From: REEB95 sp963762425
Lineage (GTDB): Bacteria > Pseudomonadota > Alphaproteobacteria > ATCC43930 > CGMCC-115725
Assembly: GCA_963762425.1 (NCBI GenBank)
Contig: CAVXKY010000007.1
Coordinates: forward strand, 124,001-188,000
Length of the DNA: 64,000 bases
Reading direction: 5' to 3'
Below are positions 55,836-62,790 of this stretch, piece after piece (within the stretch, counting starts at the first letter, position 1; each line of letters opens with the position of its first letter). The notes below the pieces were generated by a model. The model saw only the letters and a list, made by a program, of their open reading frames with translations, did no database searches and was not told where the DNA came from. Both the position numbers and the translations under genes were made by a program.

Positions 55836-56649
55836 CTATTCGATCTGCGGTTCATCGACCTCGTTCGGCGTCCTGCCATTGAATTCCGAGTGGGGTCGAT
55901 CGGCGTTGTAGTAGCCGATCCAGCGTCCGATCCCGGCTCTTGCCTCGCTGCCGGTCTCGAAGGCATTGAGGAAGACGCATTCGTCCTTCAGCGACCGCCC
56001 CAGGCGCTCGATGAAGACGTTGTCCATCCAACGGCCGCGGCCATCCATCGAGATGCGGATACCGGCATCGCTCAGCGTGTTGGTGAAGGCGAAGCTGGTG
56101 AACTGGCTGCCTTAGTCGGTGTTGAAGATGCCGGGCCTGCCGTAACGGGCGATCGCCTCCTCCAACGCTGCGACACAGAAGTCGGCGTCCATCTGTTCGA
56201 GAGATGCTAGGCCAGGACCTTTCTGCTGGCCCAGTCCATAATCGCCACGAGATTGAAGAACCCTCGTCGCATCGGGATATAGGTCACGTCGGCACACCAG
56301 ACCTGGTTCGACTCCGCGATGGTCAGATGGCGCACAGATACGGAAACATCTTGTGCTGCGGGTGCGGCTCGCTGATCTCCGGAGGCGGATAGATCGGTGC
56401 CAAGCCAATCTTAAGCATCAGCCGGCGGACGCGATGCCGCCCAACGCCCCAGCCCTGGCGCCGCAGATGCCGTGCCATCTGTCGCGAGCCGTACCAGGGC
56501 GGCTCGAGGAACTGCTCGTCGATCAGCCGCATGAGAGCCAGGTTCTCCGCGTTCTCCGGCACGGGCACGCGGTAGAACGAGGAGCGCGAGATCGACATCA
56601 GCTCGCACTGGCGCACGATCGAGAGCCGTGGATGACCGGGGTCGATCAT
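55836..56649 (-). pseudogene. IS3-family transposase orfB, degraded
   Basis: It starts MIDPGHPRLSIVRQCELMSI and is intact through the HTH_21 region (YGSRQMARHLRRQGWGVGRHRVRRLM). Near 56330 the frame is lost: the integrase core is split over frames (PNQVWCADVTYIPM-like, then MDADFCVAALEEAIARYGRPGIFNTD). A stop (TAA) replaces the expected codon right after NTD at ~56112, and the last part (DNVFIERLGRSLKDECVFLNAFET...YYNADRPHSEFNGRTP) is in frame again to 55836. The DDE triad is therefore not made in one protein. Confidence 0.85.
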
Positions 56650-56669
56650 CGTCTTCCTCCGATCCAGGC

Positions 56670-56840
56670 TCAGCGACCGAAGGCCTTCGACAAAAAATCC
56701 CGCTCCACCACCAGCTGACCGATCTTAGCGTGAAGCCGGACGATCTCCCCATCCCGGCTCTTCTCCCGATTCAAGCCCTTCTCATCGAAGACCTGGGCAA
56801 GCTTCTCGACAGCCTCACGCTTCCAGGCTGCGATCTGGGT
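56670..56840 (-). pseudogene. IS3-family transposase orfA, 5'-truncated
   Basis: Fifty-six residues of the helical leucine-zipper end of orfA remain (AAWKREAVEKLAQVFDEKGLN...KIGQLVVERDFLSKAFGR, TGA at 56670-56672). The HTH-containing N-terminus is absent and the frame runs straight into an unrelated host sequence at 56841. It has no own start codon. Confidence 0.8.
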
Positions 56841-57001
56841 GCCTCAAGCACTTCGCGGCGAACCCAGACAATTTTTTCATTCAAGGCTTTTCGGAGAGTT
56901 TCACCATTATTGCGACTTGATTGATTTGCCCTCCACAATTTTAGATCGCGGGTGAATTCCTCCAGTTTTGCAATCTTCTCCGCACTGGTCATAGCTGCCA
57001 C
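56841..57001 (-). pseudogene. N-terminal remnant of the gene disrupted by the IS3 fragment
   Basis: A GTG at 57001 or ATG at 56992 opens MTSAEKIAKLEEFTRDLK, then WRANQSSRNNGETLRKALNE and KIVWVRREVLEA, after which the sequence becomes IS orfA. The helical, charged start and its position directly behind the thyX stop (57002) suggest a normal gene start. I infer that it belongs with the deoxyribosyltransferase-like C-terminus at 55561-55800. The middle of the gene is missing, so a deletion accompanied or followed the insertion. Confidence 0.55.
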
Positions 57002-57940
57002 TTATACTCCCTGCCCTAACTTCTCCATCACCTCCGCCCATTCGCGCTTCGACAACCCGCTCGTCTCCTGCGTCACTTTCTTGCCGGCTATGAGCTGCTT
57101 CACCACGTCGAGCGCGGCGGCCGAGAGATGCGCGCCGCCCATCCGGTGCTGGCGGAAGGCCTCGGCGGTCAAGGGAACCCACTTCTCCAAAACCCCGATC
57201 ATGGCCTCGGCATAGGCCCTGATCTCGTATTGCGCGTGGTCGTCGGCGCGCAACGAGAGGAAATTCAGGAGATTGTGCAGGTCGGTCTTCCAGTACCACT
57301 GGGTGTAAAAATTCAAGGACAGGTTCATGCGCGCGAGCTCGCGCGCCAGGCCCTTGCGGTTCGGGTCGATCGGCTTACCGTCCTCGCTTTCGTTCAGCAT
57401 TTCCGTATAGCCGCGATAGCTGCGCTCGGCGTCCTCGCGCAACAAATCGAGCACGCGCTTGGCTTCTTTGCCCGTCAGCACCTCGCCCCGGCCCTGGCGG
57501 TTCGAAACCGATTGCGCCGCCAAATGTTCGGGCGCGGGCAGGTAGAACTCGTTGTCGAGAATCGAATAGCGCGCGGAATATTCGTTCACGTTGGCGGTGC
57601 GGTGGCGGATCCACTGGCGAGCGACGAAGATCGGCAGTTTCACGTGAAACTTGATCTCGCACATCTCGAACGGCGTCGTATGCCGGTGCCGCATCAGATA
57701 GTGGATGAGGCCCTTGTCCTCGCTCACCTTCTTGGTGCCCTTGCCGTAGGAGACGCGCGCCGCCTGCACCACCGCCGCGTCGTCGCCCATGTAGTCGATG
57801 ACACGGATGAAGCCGTGATCCAGCACCGGGATCGCCTGGTAGAGGATTTCCTCCAACGCGGGCACGGTGGCGCGGCGCGTGGGCGCGGTTTCGGCGCGCT
57901 GCTTTTCAATCTCGGCTTTTTGCTCGGGCGTCAAAGGCAT
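57002..57940 (-). CDS. thyX: Flavin-dependent thymidylate synthase ThyX
   Basis: 312 residues. The ThyX signature RHRTANVNEYSARYS at 112-126 binds FAD and dUMP. It methylates dUMP to dTMP using methylenetetrahydrofolate, FAD and NADPH. The ~35-residue N-terminal extension is common in alphaproteobacteria. The disrupted deoxyribosyltransferase-like gene begins one base after its stop, so the two were probably transcribed together. Confidence 0.96.
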   Translation of the reverse strand: MPLTPEQKAEIEKQRAETAPTRRATVPALEEILYQAIPVLDHGFIRVIDYMGDDAAVVQAARVSYGKGTKKVSEDKGLIHYLMRHRHTTPFEMCEIKFHVKLPIFVARQWIRHRTANVNEYSARYSILDNEFYLPAPEHLAAQSVSNRQGRGEVLTGKEAKRVLDLLREDAERSYRGYTEMLNESEDGKPIDPNRKGLARELARMNLSLNFYTQWYWKTDLHNLLNFLSLRADDHAQYEIRAYAEAMIGVLEKWVPLTAEAFRQHRMGGAHLSAAALDVVKQLIAGKKVTQETSGLSKREWAEVMEKLGQGV

Positions 57941-58024
57941 GGGAGGCGCACTTTAGCCGCCGTCCCGCCCACCTCCAAGGAGGACTCGGGGCTCCTAGTT
58001 GTGCGTTAACGGAAAAGGCCTATA

Positions 58025-58312
58025 TTGAAGGGGCTGGGCAACCAGCTATGGCGATAAACGGCGCATGGAATATGCGTTGCGGACCCGGGGGCAGTACCCG
58101 GCGCCTCCACCAGTTTCGCGGGACCCCGAAAATCCCGCGCCTTACGGGGGCGAACTAGGATCGACGCGCGTAGTAAAGATGCAACTTTCGCCCGGCATGG
58201 TACCGCCGTTATCGGGCCAACAACCAAGTGCGAACGATAACACTATCGCACTCGCTGCTTAGTCACTAAGCAAGCGCGGTCCGGGGGGCACCGGGCAACA
58301 GAAGCCCCCCAC
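58025..58312 (+). ncRNA. ssrA: tmRNA (ssrA), permuted two-piece alphaproteobacterial form
   Basis: The acceptor piece comes first and ends GGCGCCTCCACCA at 58112. A short intervening segment (58113-58145) is followed by the coding piece starting GGGGGCG at 58146, whose 5' end pairs with the CGCCTCC of the acceptor. The tag frame GCG AAC GAT AAC ACT ATC GCA CTC GCT GCT TAG (58230-58262) gives ANDNTIALAA after the alanine charged on the RNA. The final LAA is the ClpXP/ClpAP degron. tmRNA rescues stalled ribosomes. sspB follows 40 bases later. Confidence 0.93.
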
Positions 58313-58352
58313 TTATTTCGGTCTTGCATCAACCGCCGAGGGTGACGGCACC

Positions 58353-58841
58353 GTGAAAGACCTGTTGCGATACGACAAGATGGTCGAGGCGGCCTTGCGC
58401 GGCGTGGTGCGCGAGGCACTCGCCCGCGCGGCGGCCGACGGCATGCCCGGCGCGCATCACTTCTACATCACCTTCAAGACCGGCTTCGAGGGCGTCGAGC
58501 TGCCCGCGCATCTGCGCGCCAAGCACCCCGAGGAGATGACCGTGGTGCTGGAGCACCAGTTCTGGGACCTCGTCGTGGAGGAAGACCGTTTCGCGGTGAC
58601 GCTGTCCTTCCAGAACAAGCCCGAACGCCTGGTGATTCCGTTCGAGTCGATCCTGTCCTTCGCCGATCCGGCGGTGAAATTCGGCCTGCAATTCCAGCAA
58701 GCCGCCGCCGCCAACCAGGAGGACCATCCGCCCGAGGCGGCCGAACCCTTGCCCGAATCCGAAACCGCCGCCGGGCCCCCCGCCAAATCCGGCGACAAGG
58801 GCGCCGACGTGGTCAACATCGACAAGTTCAGGAAGAAATAA
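58353..58841 (+). CDS. sspB: ClpXP adaptor SspB (alpha-type)
   Basis: 162 residues. The substrate-binding domain (~1-115) has GAHHFYITFKTGFEGVELP, EMTVVLEHQFWDL and VTLSFQNKPERLVIPFESI, typical of SspB-alpha. A disordered, acidic/proline-rich linker leads to the ClpX-binding tail VVNIDKFRKK. It delivers ssrA-tagged proteins to ClpXP. It sits immediately after the ssrA gene on the same strand, so tag and adaptor are neighbours. Confidence 0.95.
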   Translation: MKDLLRYDKMVEAALRGVVREALARAAADGMPGAHHFYITFKTGFEGVELPAHLRAKHPEEMTVVLEHQFWDLVVEEDRFAVTLSFQNKPERLVIPFESILSFADPAVKFGLQFQQAAAANQEDHPPEAAEPLPESETAAGPPAKSGDKGADVVNIDKFRKK

Positions 58842-58884
58842 CGGCAAGAAGAACGGGTGGTGTCTCGGTTTGACGCTGCATAAC

Positions 58885-58980
58885 CACCCTGAGCCCTTCA
58901 CCCTTCGACAGGCTCAGGGTGAGGAAACATTGGTGATGGCATTAAGAAAAGCGCCTTACCCTGAGCTTGTCGAAGGGCGC
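58885..58980. repeat. REP-like palindromic repeat pair
   Basis: CCCTTCGACAGGCTCAGGGTGAGG (first unit, within 58899-58924, which also self-pairs with ACCCTGAGC at 58886) and the inverted TTACCCTGAGCTTGTCGAAGGG (58956-58978) face each other over a 30-base spacer. This GC-rich CCTTCGACAAGCTCAGG-type sequence is a dispersed intergenic repeat in many alphaproteobacteria. It lies between the sspB end and the fumarase leader. Confidence 0.8.
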
Positions 58981-59093
58981 ACAACGCTTATCCAGCACTC
59001 AAGATGAGACGTACCGGAAGACGGCCCGGCTTGACGGGCGGGCGGAATAGGGCTTCTCTCGGCCCGCTTTCCTGATCCGAAGGGCGGTAGACC

Positions 59094-60707
59094 ATGGGCG
59101 AGAGCGATTTTCACGAGCTGTTTCCGCTGGGCGAGGACGACGCGCCCTACCGCAAGCTCACCTCGGATTATGTCGGCACGGGCGATTTCGCCGGCCAAAC
59201 CATGCTCAAGGTCGATCTCCGGGCGCTGACCGAGCTGGCGCACCAGGCCTTCATCGATTGCGCCCATCTGCTGCGCCCCGGCCATTTGAAGCAGCTGCGC
59301 GCCATCCTCGACGACCCCGAGGCCTCGGCCAACGACAAGTTCGTGGCCTTCGACCTCATGAAGAACGCCAATATCGCCGCCGGCAAGGTCCTGCCGATGT
59401 GCCAGGACACCGGCACCGCCATCGTCATGGGCAAGAAGGGCCAGCGCGTCTGGACCGGCGGCAACGACGCCGCCGCGCTTTCGGCCGGCATCCGCCGCAC
59501 CTTCATCGAGACCAATCTGCGTTACAGCCAGGTGGCGCCGCTTTCCATGTATGACGAGGTCAACACCGGCGACAACCTGCCGGCGCAGATCGACCTCTAT
59601 GCCGACGAGGGCGACGAATACCATTTCCTGTTCGTCGCCAAGGGCGGCGGCTCGGCCAATAAGAGCTTCCTCTATCAGCAGACCAGGGCGGTGCTGAGCC
59701 CGAAATCGCTCATCAAGTTCCTGGACGAGAAGATCAAGACGCTCGGCACGGCCGCCTGCCCGCCCTATCACCTGGCGATCGTCATCGGCGGCACCTCGGC
59801 CGAGTTGAACCTCAAGACCGTGAAGCTCGCCTCCTGCCGCTATCTCGACACCCTGCCGGCCAAGGGCAACAAGTTCGGCCAGGCCTATCGCGACCGCGAT
59901 TTCGAGCAGGAGGTGTTGCAGCTGACGCGCGGCATGGGCATCGGCGCGCAATTCGGCGGCAAGTATTTCTGCCACGACGTGCGGGTGATCCGGCTCCCCC
60001 GGCACGGGGCGAGCGTGCCCATCGGCCTCGGCGTCTCCTGTTCCGCCGACCGACAGGTCCTGGGCAAGATTTCGCGCGACGGCGTGTTCCTGGAGCAGCT
60101 CGAGACCAACCCGGCGCAGTACCTGCCCGAAATCGACGAGGAGAAACTGGGCGGCGACGTCGTCCGGATCGACCTCAAGCAGCCGATGTCGGAAATCCGC
60201 AAGCTCCTGTCGCGCCACCCGATCAAGACGCGGCTTGCGCTCAACGGCACGCTCATCGTCGCGCGCGACATCGCCCATGCCAAGCTCAAGGACCGGCTCG
60301 ACGGCGGCCAGGGCCTGCCGCAATACGTCAAGGACCACCCGATCTACTATGCCGGCCCGGCCAAGACCCCGCAGGGCTTCGCCTCGGGCTCCTTCGGCCC
60401 GACCACGGCGGGACGCATGGATGCCTATGTCGACCAGTTCATGGCGGCGGGCGGCAGTTTCGTGACCCTGGCCAAGGGCAATCGCGGCGCGGAAGTGCGC
60501 GAGGCCTGCAAGAAATACGGCGGCTTCTACTTGGGCTCGGTCGGCGGCCCGGCGGCGCGTCTAGCGCAGGATTGCATCAAGAAGGTCGAGGTGGTGGAAT
60601 ACCCCGAACTCGGCATGGAAGCGGTGTGGCGGATCGAGGTGGTGGATTTCCCCGCCTTCATCGTCATCGACGACAAGGGCAACGACTTCTTCGCCAAGCT
60701 GGTTTGA
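59094..60707 (+). CDS. fumA: Fumarate hydratase class I
   Basis: 537 residues, the class I (4Fe-4S) length. The three cluster cysteines are recognisable in PMCQDTGT (~103), TAACPPYH (~222) and GVSCSADRQ (~316). The C-terminal beta domain follows with ARDIAHAKLK, YYAGPAKTP and SFGPTTAGRMD. It interconverts fumarate and malate in the TCA cycle. Oxygen-labile clusters make this form suited to low oxygen. No class II fumC is seen here. Confidence 0.96.
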   Translation: MGESDFHELFPLGEDDAPYRKLTSDYVGTGDFAGQTMLKVDLRALTELAHQAFIDCAHLLRPGHLKQLRAILDDPEASANDKFVAFDLMKNANIAAGKVLPMCQDTGTAIVMGKKGQRVWTGGNDAAALSAGIRRTFIETNLRYSQVAPLSMYDEVNTGDNLPAQIDLYADEGDEYHFLFVAKGGGSANKSFLYQQTRAVLSPKSLIKFLDEKIKTLGTAACPPYHLAIVIGGTSAELNLKTVKLASCRYLDTLPAKGNKFGQAYRDRDFEQEVLQLTRGMGIGAQFGGKYFCHDVRVIRLPRHGASVPIGLGVSCSADRQVLGKISRDGVFLEQLETNPAQYLPEIDEEKLGGDVVRIDLKQPMSEIRKLLSRHPIKTRLALNGTLIVARDIAHAKLKDRLDGGQGLPQYVKDHPIYYAGPAKTPQGFASGSFGPTTAGRMDAYVDQFMAAGGSFVTLAKGNRGAEVREACKKYGGFYLGSVGGPAARLAQDCIKKVEVVEYPELGMEAVWRIEVVDFPAFIVIDDKGNDFFAKLV

Positions 60708-60741
60708 AGCGCGGGTTGCTGAACAAGAACCAAGGAAACGC

Positions 60742-61296
60742 GTGGCAGAGACCATCGACCTCGCGGCCCTGATCCGGGGCGAAAAGGCGCCGTGGGACGC
60801 CTTCGTGCGGCGCTATGCCGGGCTGATTCTCTCCGCCGTGCGCAGCCAGTCGCGCGACGGCGCCGACATCGACGATCTGATGCAGGAGGTCTTCCTGCGC
60901 CTGTGCAAGGACGGCTTCCGGCTCCTGAAGACCTATGACGCGACGCGCGCCGGGCTTTCGACCTGGCTCACCATCGTCGCGCGTTCGACCGCGCGCGACG
61001 TGCTGCGCCGCCGCCAGCCCCAGACCACGCCCTACGAGGCGGTGCCCGAATCGGCGCTGGCGGTCGATCCGCCGACGCATGAACACATCAAGCTGCCGGA
61101 CGAGCTGCTGTCGCCGCGCCAGAAGCTGGTGCTGGCCATGCTGTACGAGCGCGACATGGACGTAACCGAGGTGGCCAAGTCCCTGGGGGTCGATCCCCAG
61201 ACGGTGCGCAGCACCCACCACAAGGCCATGCTCAAGCTCAGGAGCCATTTCGCCATCGACGACACCGGCAAGGCCGTGGGAGATAAAACCGGCTGA
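60742..61296 (+). CDS. ECF-type RNA polymerase sigma factor
   Basis: 184 residues from a GTG at 60742 with AAGGAAA upstream. Region 2 (ADIDDLMQEVFLRL) melts and reads the -10 box, and region 4 (VTEVAKSLGVDPQTVRSTHHKAMLKLR) reads the -35 box. Between them the linker EAVPESALAVDPPTHEHI is present. The next two genes encode an anti-sigma-like membrane protein and a Spy/metal-resistance-type protein, so this is a probable envelope-stress sigma module. Confidence 0.9.
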   Translation: MAETIDLAALIRGEKAPWDAFVRRYAGLILSAVRSQSRDGADIDDLMQEVFLRLCKDGFRLLKTYDATRAGLSTWLTIVARSTARDVLRRRQPQTTPYEAVPESALAVDPPTHEHIKLPDELLSPRQKLVLAMLYERDMDVTEVAKSLGVDPQTVRSTHHKAMLKLRSHFAIDDTGKAVGDKTG

Positions 61297-61349
61297 AACG
61301 GGGATGGATAAGGGGTTTTATGCCTAAATTAGGGAAGCGGAGATGACCT

Positions 61350-61886
61350 ATGAGTGAATCGGGGGACGATAACCGGGCCGAGGAAGCCGCGTTGTGGCGG
61401 CGATTCCGCGCGCTTGAACGGAAATCCGGATTGAAGGTCAGGGAGTTAGGCGATCCCTTGACGCTGGCCGCCTATGCCGAGGGCCGGCTCGGGACCAAGG
61501 CCGCGGAAGCGGTCGAAGGCTTCCTGGCGGCCAAGCCCGAGATCATCGGCGATATCCTGGCGGCGCGGGCCGCGGTGCAAGCCTCGGCGCCGGTGGCGTC
61601 CGAGGCCATGATCGCCCGGGCCGCCGATCTCGTGGCTCCCCGGGCGGCGAAAGCCTTCGAACGGCGCGTCGTGCCCTTCCGTCCCGCTCCGGCGCAAACC
61701 GCGGGTTGGCGCGTAACCGTGTCGCGCTTCGCCATCGCGGCGAGCCTGGTCGTCACCGGCCTGGTCGGCTTCGCGCTCGGCAGCGACACCTACGGCAATT
61801 TTGCGCAATCGCGCGTCGAAACCTCCGCCCCCGACCTGTTCGACCAGCCCGCGGGCTTCCTTAGCGGCGAGGATTCAAGCTCGTGA
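61350..61886 (+). CDS. Probable anti-sigma factor (membrane-bound)
   Basis: 178 residues. The N-terminal ~100 residues are helical (DPLTLAAYAEGRLGTKAAEAVEGFLAAKP is the anti-sigma-like start of several alphaproteobacterial regulators), then one helix at ~127-148 (FAIAASLVVTGLVGFALG) and a short periplasmic tail. No zinc-binding HxxxCxxC motif is visible, so it is not of the ZAS type. Position after an ECF gene is the main argument. Its stop overlaps the next ATG (GTGA). Confidence 0.7.
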   Translation: MSESGDDNRAEEAALWRRFRALERKSGLKVRELGDPLTLAAYAEGRLGTKAAEAVEGFLAAKPEIIGDILAARAAVQASAPVASEAMIARAADLVAPRAAKAFERRVVPFRPAPAQTAGWRVTVSRFAIAASLVVTGLVGFALGSDTYGNFAQSRVETSAPDLFDQPAGFLSGEDSSS

Positions 61887-62356
61887 CCGGCATCGACCCC
61901 TCTGGCCGTCCCGCCGGCGGGCGCGGACGGTTTCTCCTGGTTGCGTTTGCGCTGTCGCTCACCCTTAACATCTTCTTCGTCGCCGGGTTGGTCTGGACCC
62001 GGACCATGAATCATCCGGCGCCGCCGCCGGCGGCGGCCGAACGCTTCGAACAGATCGCCAAGGACATCAACCTGACCGGCGATCAGCTCGCCGCCTTCAA
62101 CCAATTCGAACAAGCGTTCCGCGAGCGCCAGCGTCAGCTGCGCGATCAGAATCGGCCGATCTTCGAGGTGGTATGGAGCGAACTGGTGAAACCGCAACCC
62201 GACCAGGACAAGATATCCAGCCTGATCGCGCAGGCCGGCGAGAACCGCCGCGCCGCGCAAAAGGACAATACCGCGGCGCTGATAACCTTCCTGGCGGCGC
62301 TGCCGCCCGAACAACGCGCCCGGTTCGCCGACCTTGCCCAGCAGCGCCGCCGATAG
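61883..62356 (+). CDS. Periplasmic Spy/heavy-metal-resistance-type protein
   Basis: 157 residues. A helix at ~18-38 is followed by a periplasmic, almost all-helical, Gln/Arg-rich part with INLTGDQLAAFNQFEQAFRERQRQLR and LPPEQRARFADLAQQ, which resemble the LTxxQ repeats of Spy/CpxP and the metal-resistance (CnrX/NccX-like) sensors. It may sense unfolded protein or metal and act on the anti-sigma gene in front. The start is GTG at 61883. Confidence 0.75.
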   Translation: MTGIDPSGRPAGGRGRFLLVAFALSLTLNIFFVAGLVWTRTMNHPAPPPAAAERFEQIAKDINLTGDQLAAFNQFEQAFRERQRQLRDQNRPIFEVVWSELVKPQPDQDKISSLIAQAGENRRAAQKDNTAALITFLAALPPEQRARFADLAQQRRR

Positions 62357-62396
62357 GCGGCCGATTGATTTCGGCAAAGGGGCGGATTCCGCGAAG

Positions 62397-62624
62397 ATGA
62401 CCGAACCGCGCAAGCGCTCGATCCGGATATCCGGCCACGCCACCAGCCTGACGCTGGAGGAACCGTTCTGGCACGATCTGCGGACCCTGGCGAAAAAGCG
62501 CAAGCTCTCGCTCAACGCGCTGGTGGGCGGGATCGACGCCGGCCGCGGCGGCAATCTGTCGAGCGCTCTGCGCCTCTTCATCCGCGATTGCTACCGCAGC
62601 GGCGAGTTGGGACCGCATGGCTGA
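62397..62624 (+). CDS. Ribbon-helix-helix domain protein
   Basis: 75 residues from the ATG at 62397. RKRSIRISGHATSLTLEEPFWHDLRTLAKKRKLSLNALVG is the RHH_4 (PF13467-type) pattern with a beta strand and two helices. Short DNA-binding regulator of unknown target. The DUF4169 gene starts before it stops (overlap 62617-62624), so they are co-translated. Confidence 0.85.
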   Translation: MTEPRKRSIRISGHATSLTLEEPFWHDLRTLAKKRKLSLNALVGGIDAGRGGNLSSALRLFIRDCYRSGELGPHG

Positions 62625-62790
62625 GCCGGTCAATCTCAACCGTTTCCGCAAGGCGCGAAAGCGCGCGGAAGAAACCAAACGGGCGGCGGAAAACCGCGTC
62701 GCCTTCGGCCGCCCCAAGGCCGAACGCGACAAGGATCGCGGCGAGGCCCGAAAAACCGACCGGGATCTCGACGGCAAGAAACTCGACTAG
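62617..62790 (+). CDS. DUF4169 family protein
   Basis: 57 residues, very basic: MAEPVNLNRFRKARKRAEE, then NRVAFGRPKAERDKDRG. This short Arg/Lys-rich N-terminal pattern is typical of DUF4169. Function is not known. Co-translated with the RHH gene. Its stop shares bases with the stop of the convergent FAD-oxidase gene (62787-62790). Confidence 0.8.
   Translation: MAEPVNLNRFRKARKRAEETKRAAENRVAFGRPKAERDKDRGEARKTDRDLDGKKLD

Larger units (their letters stand above)
55836..56840 (-). mobile_element. Degraded IS3-family insertion sequence fragment
   Basis: Two adjoining transposase reading frames on the minus strand. The first (56670-56840) is the C-terminal part of an orfA (TQIAAWKREAVEKLAQVFDEKG, then VERDFLSKAFGR, stop). 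The second (55836-56649) is orfB with the DDE integrase core, in pieces. The left end is cut off: ~40 residues of orfA and the terminal repeat are missing at 56840, where the sequence joins host coding DNA. No terminal repeats or target duplication can be recognised. Confidence 0.85.
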
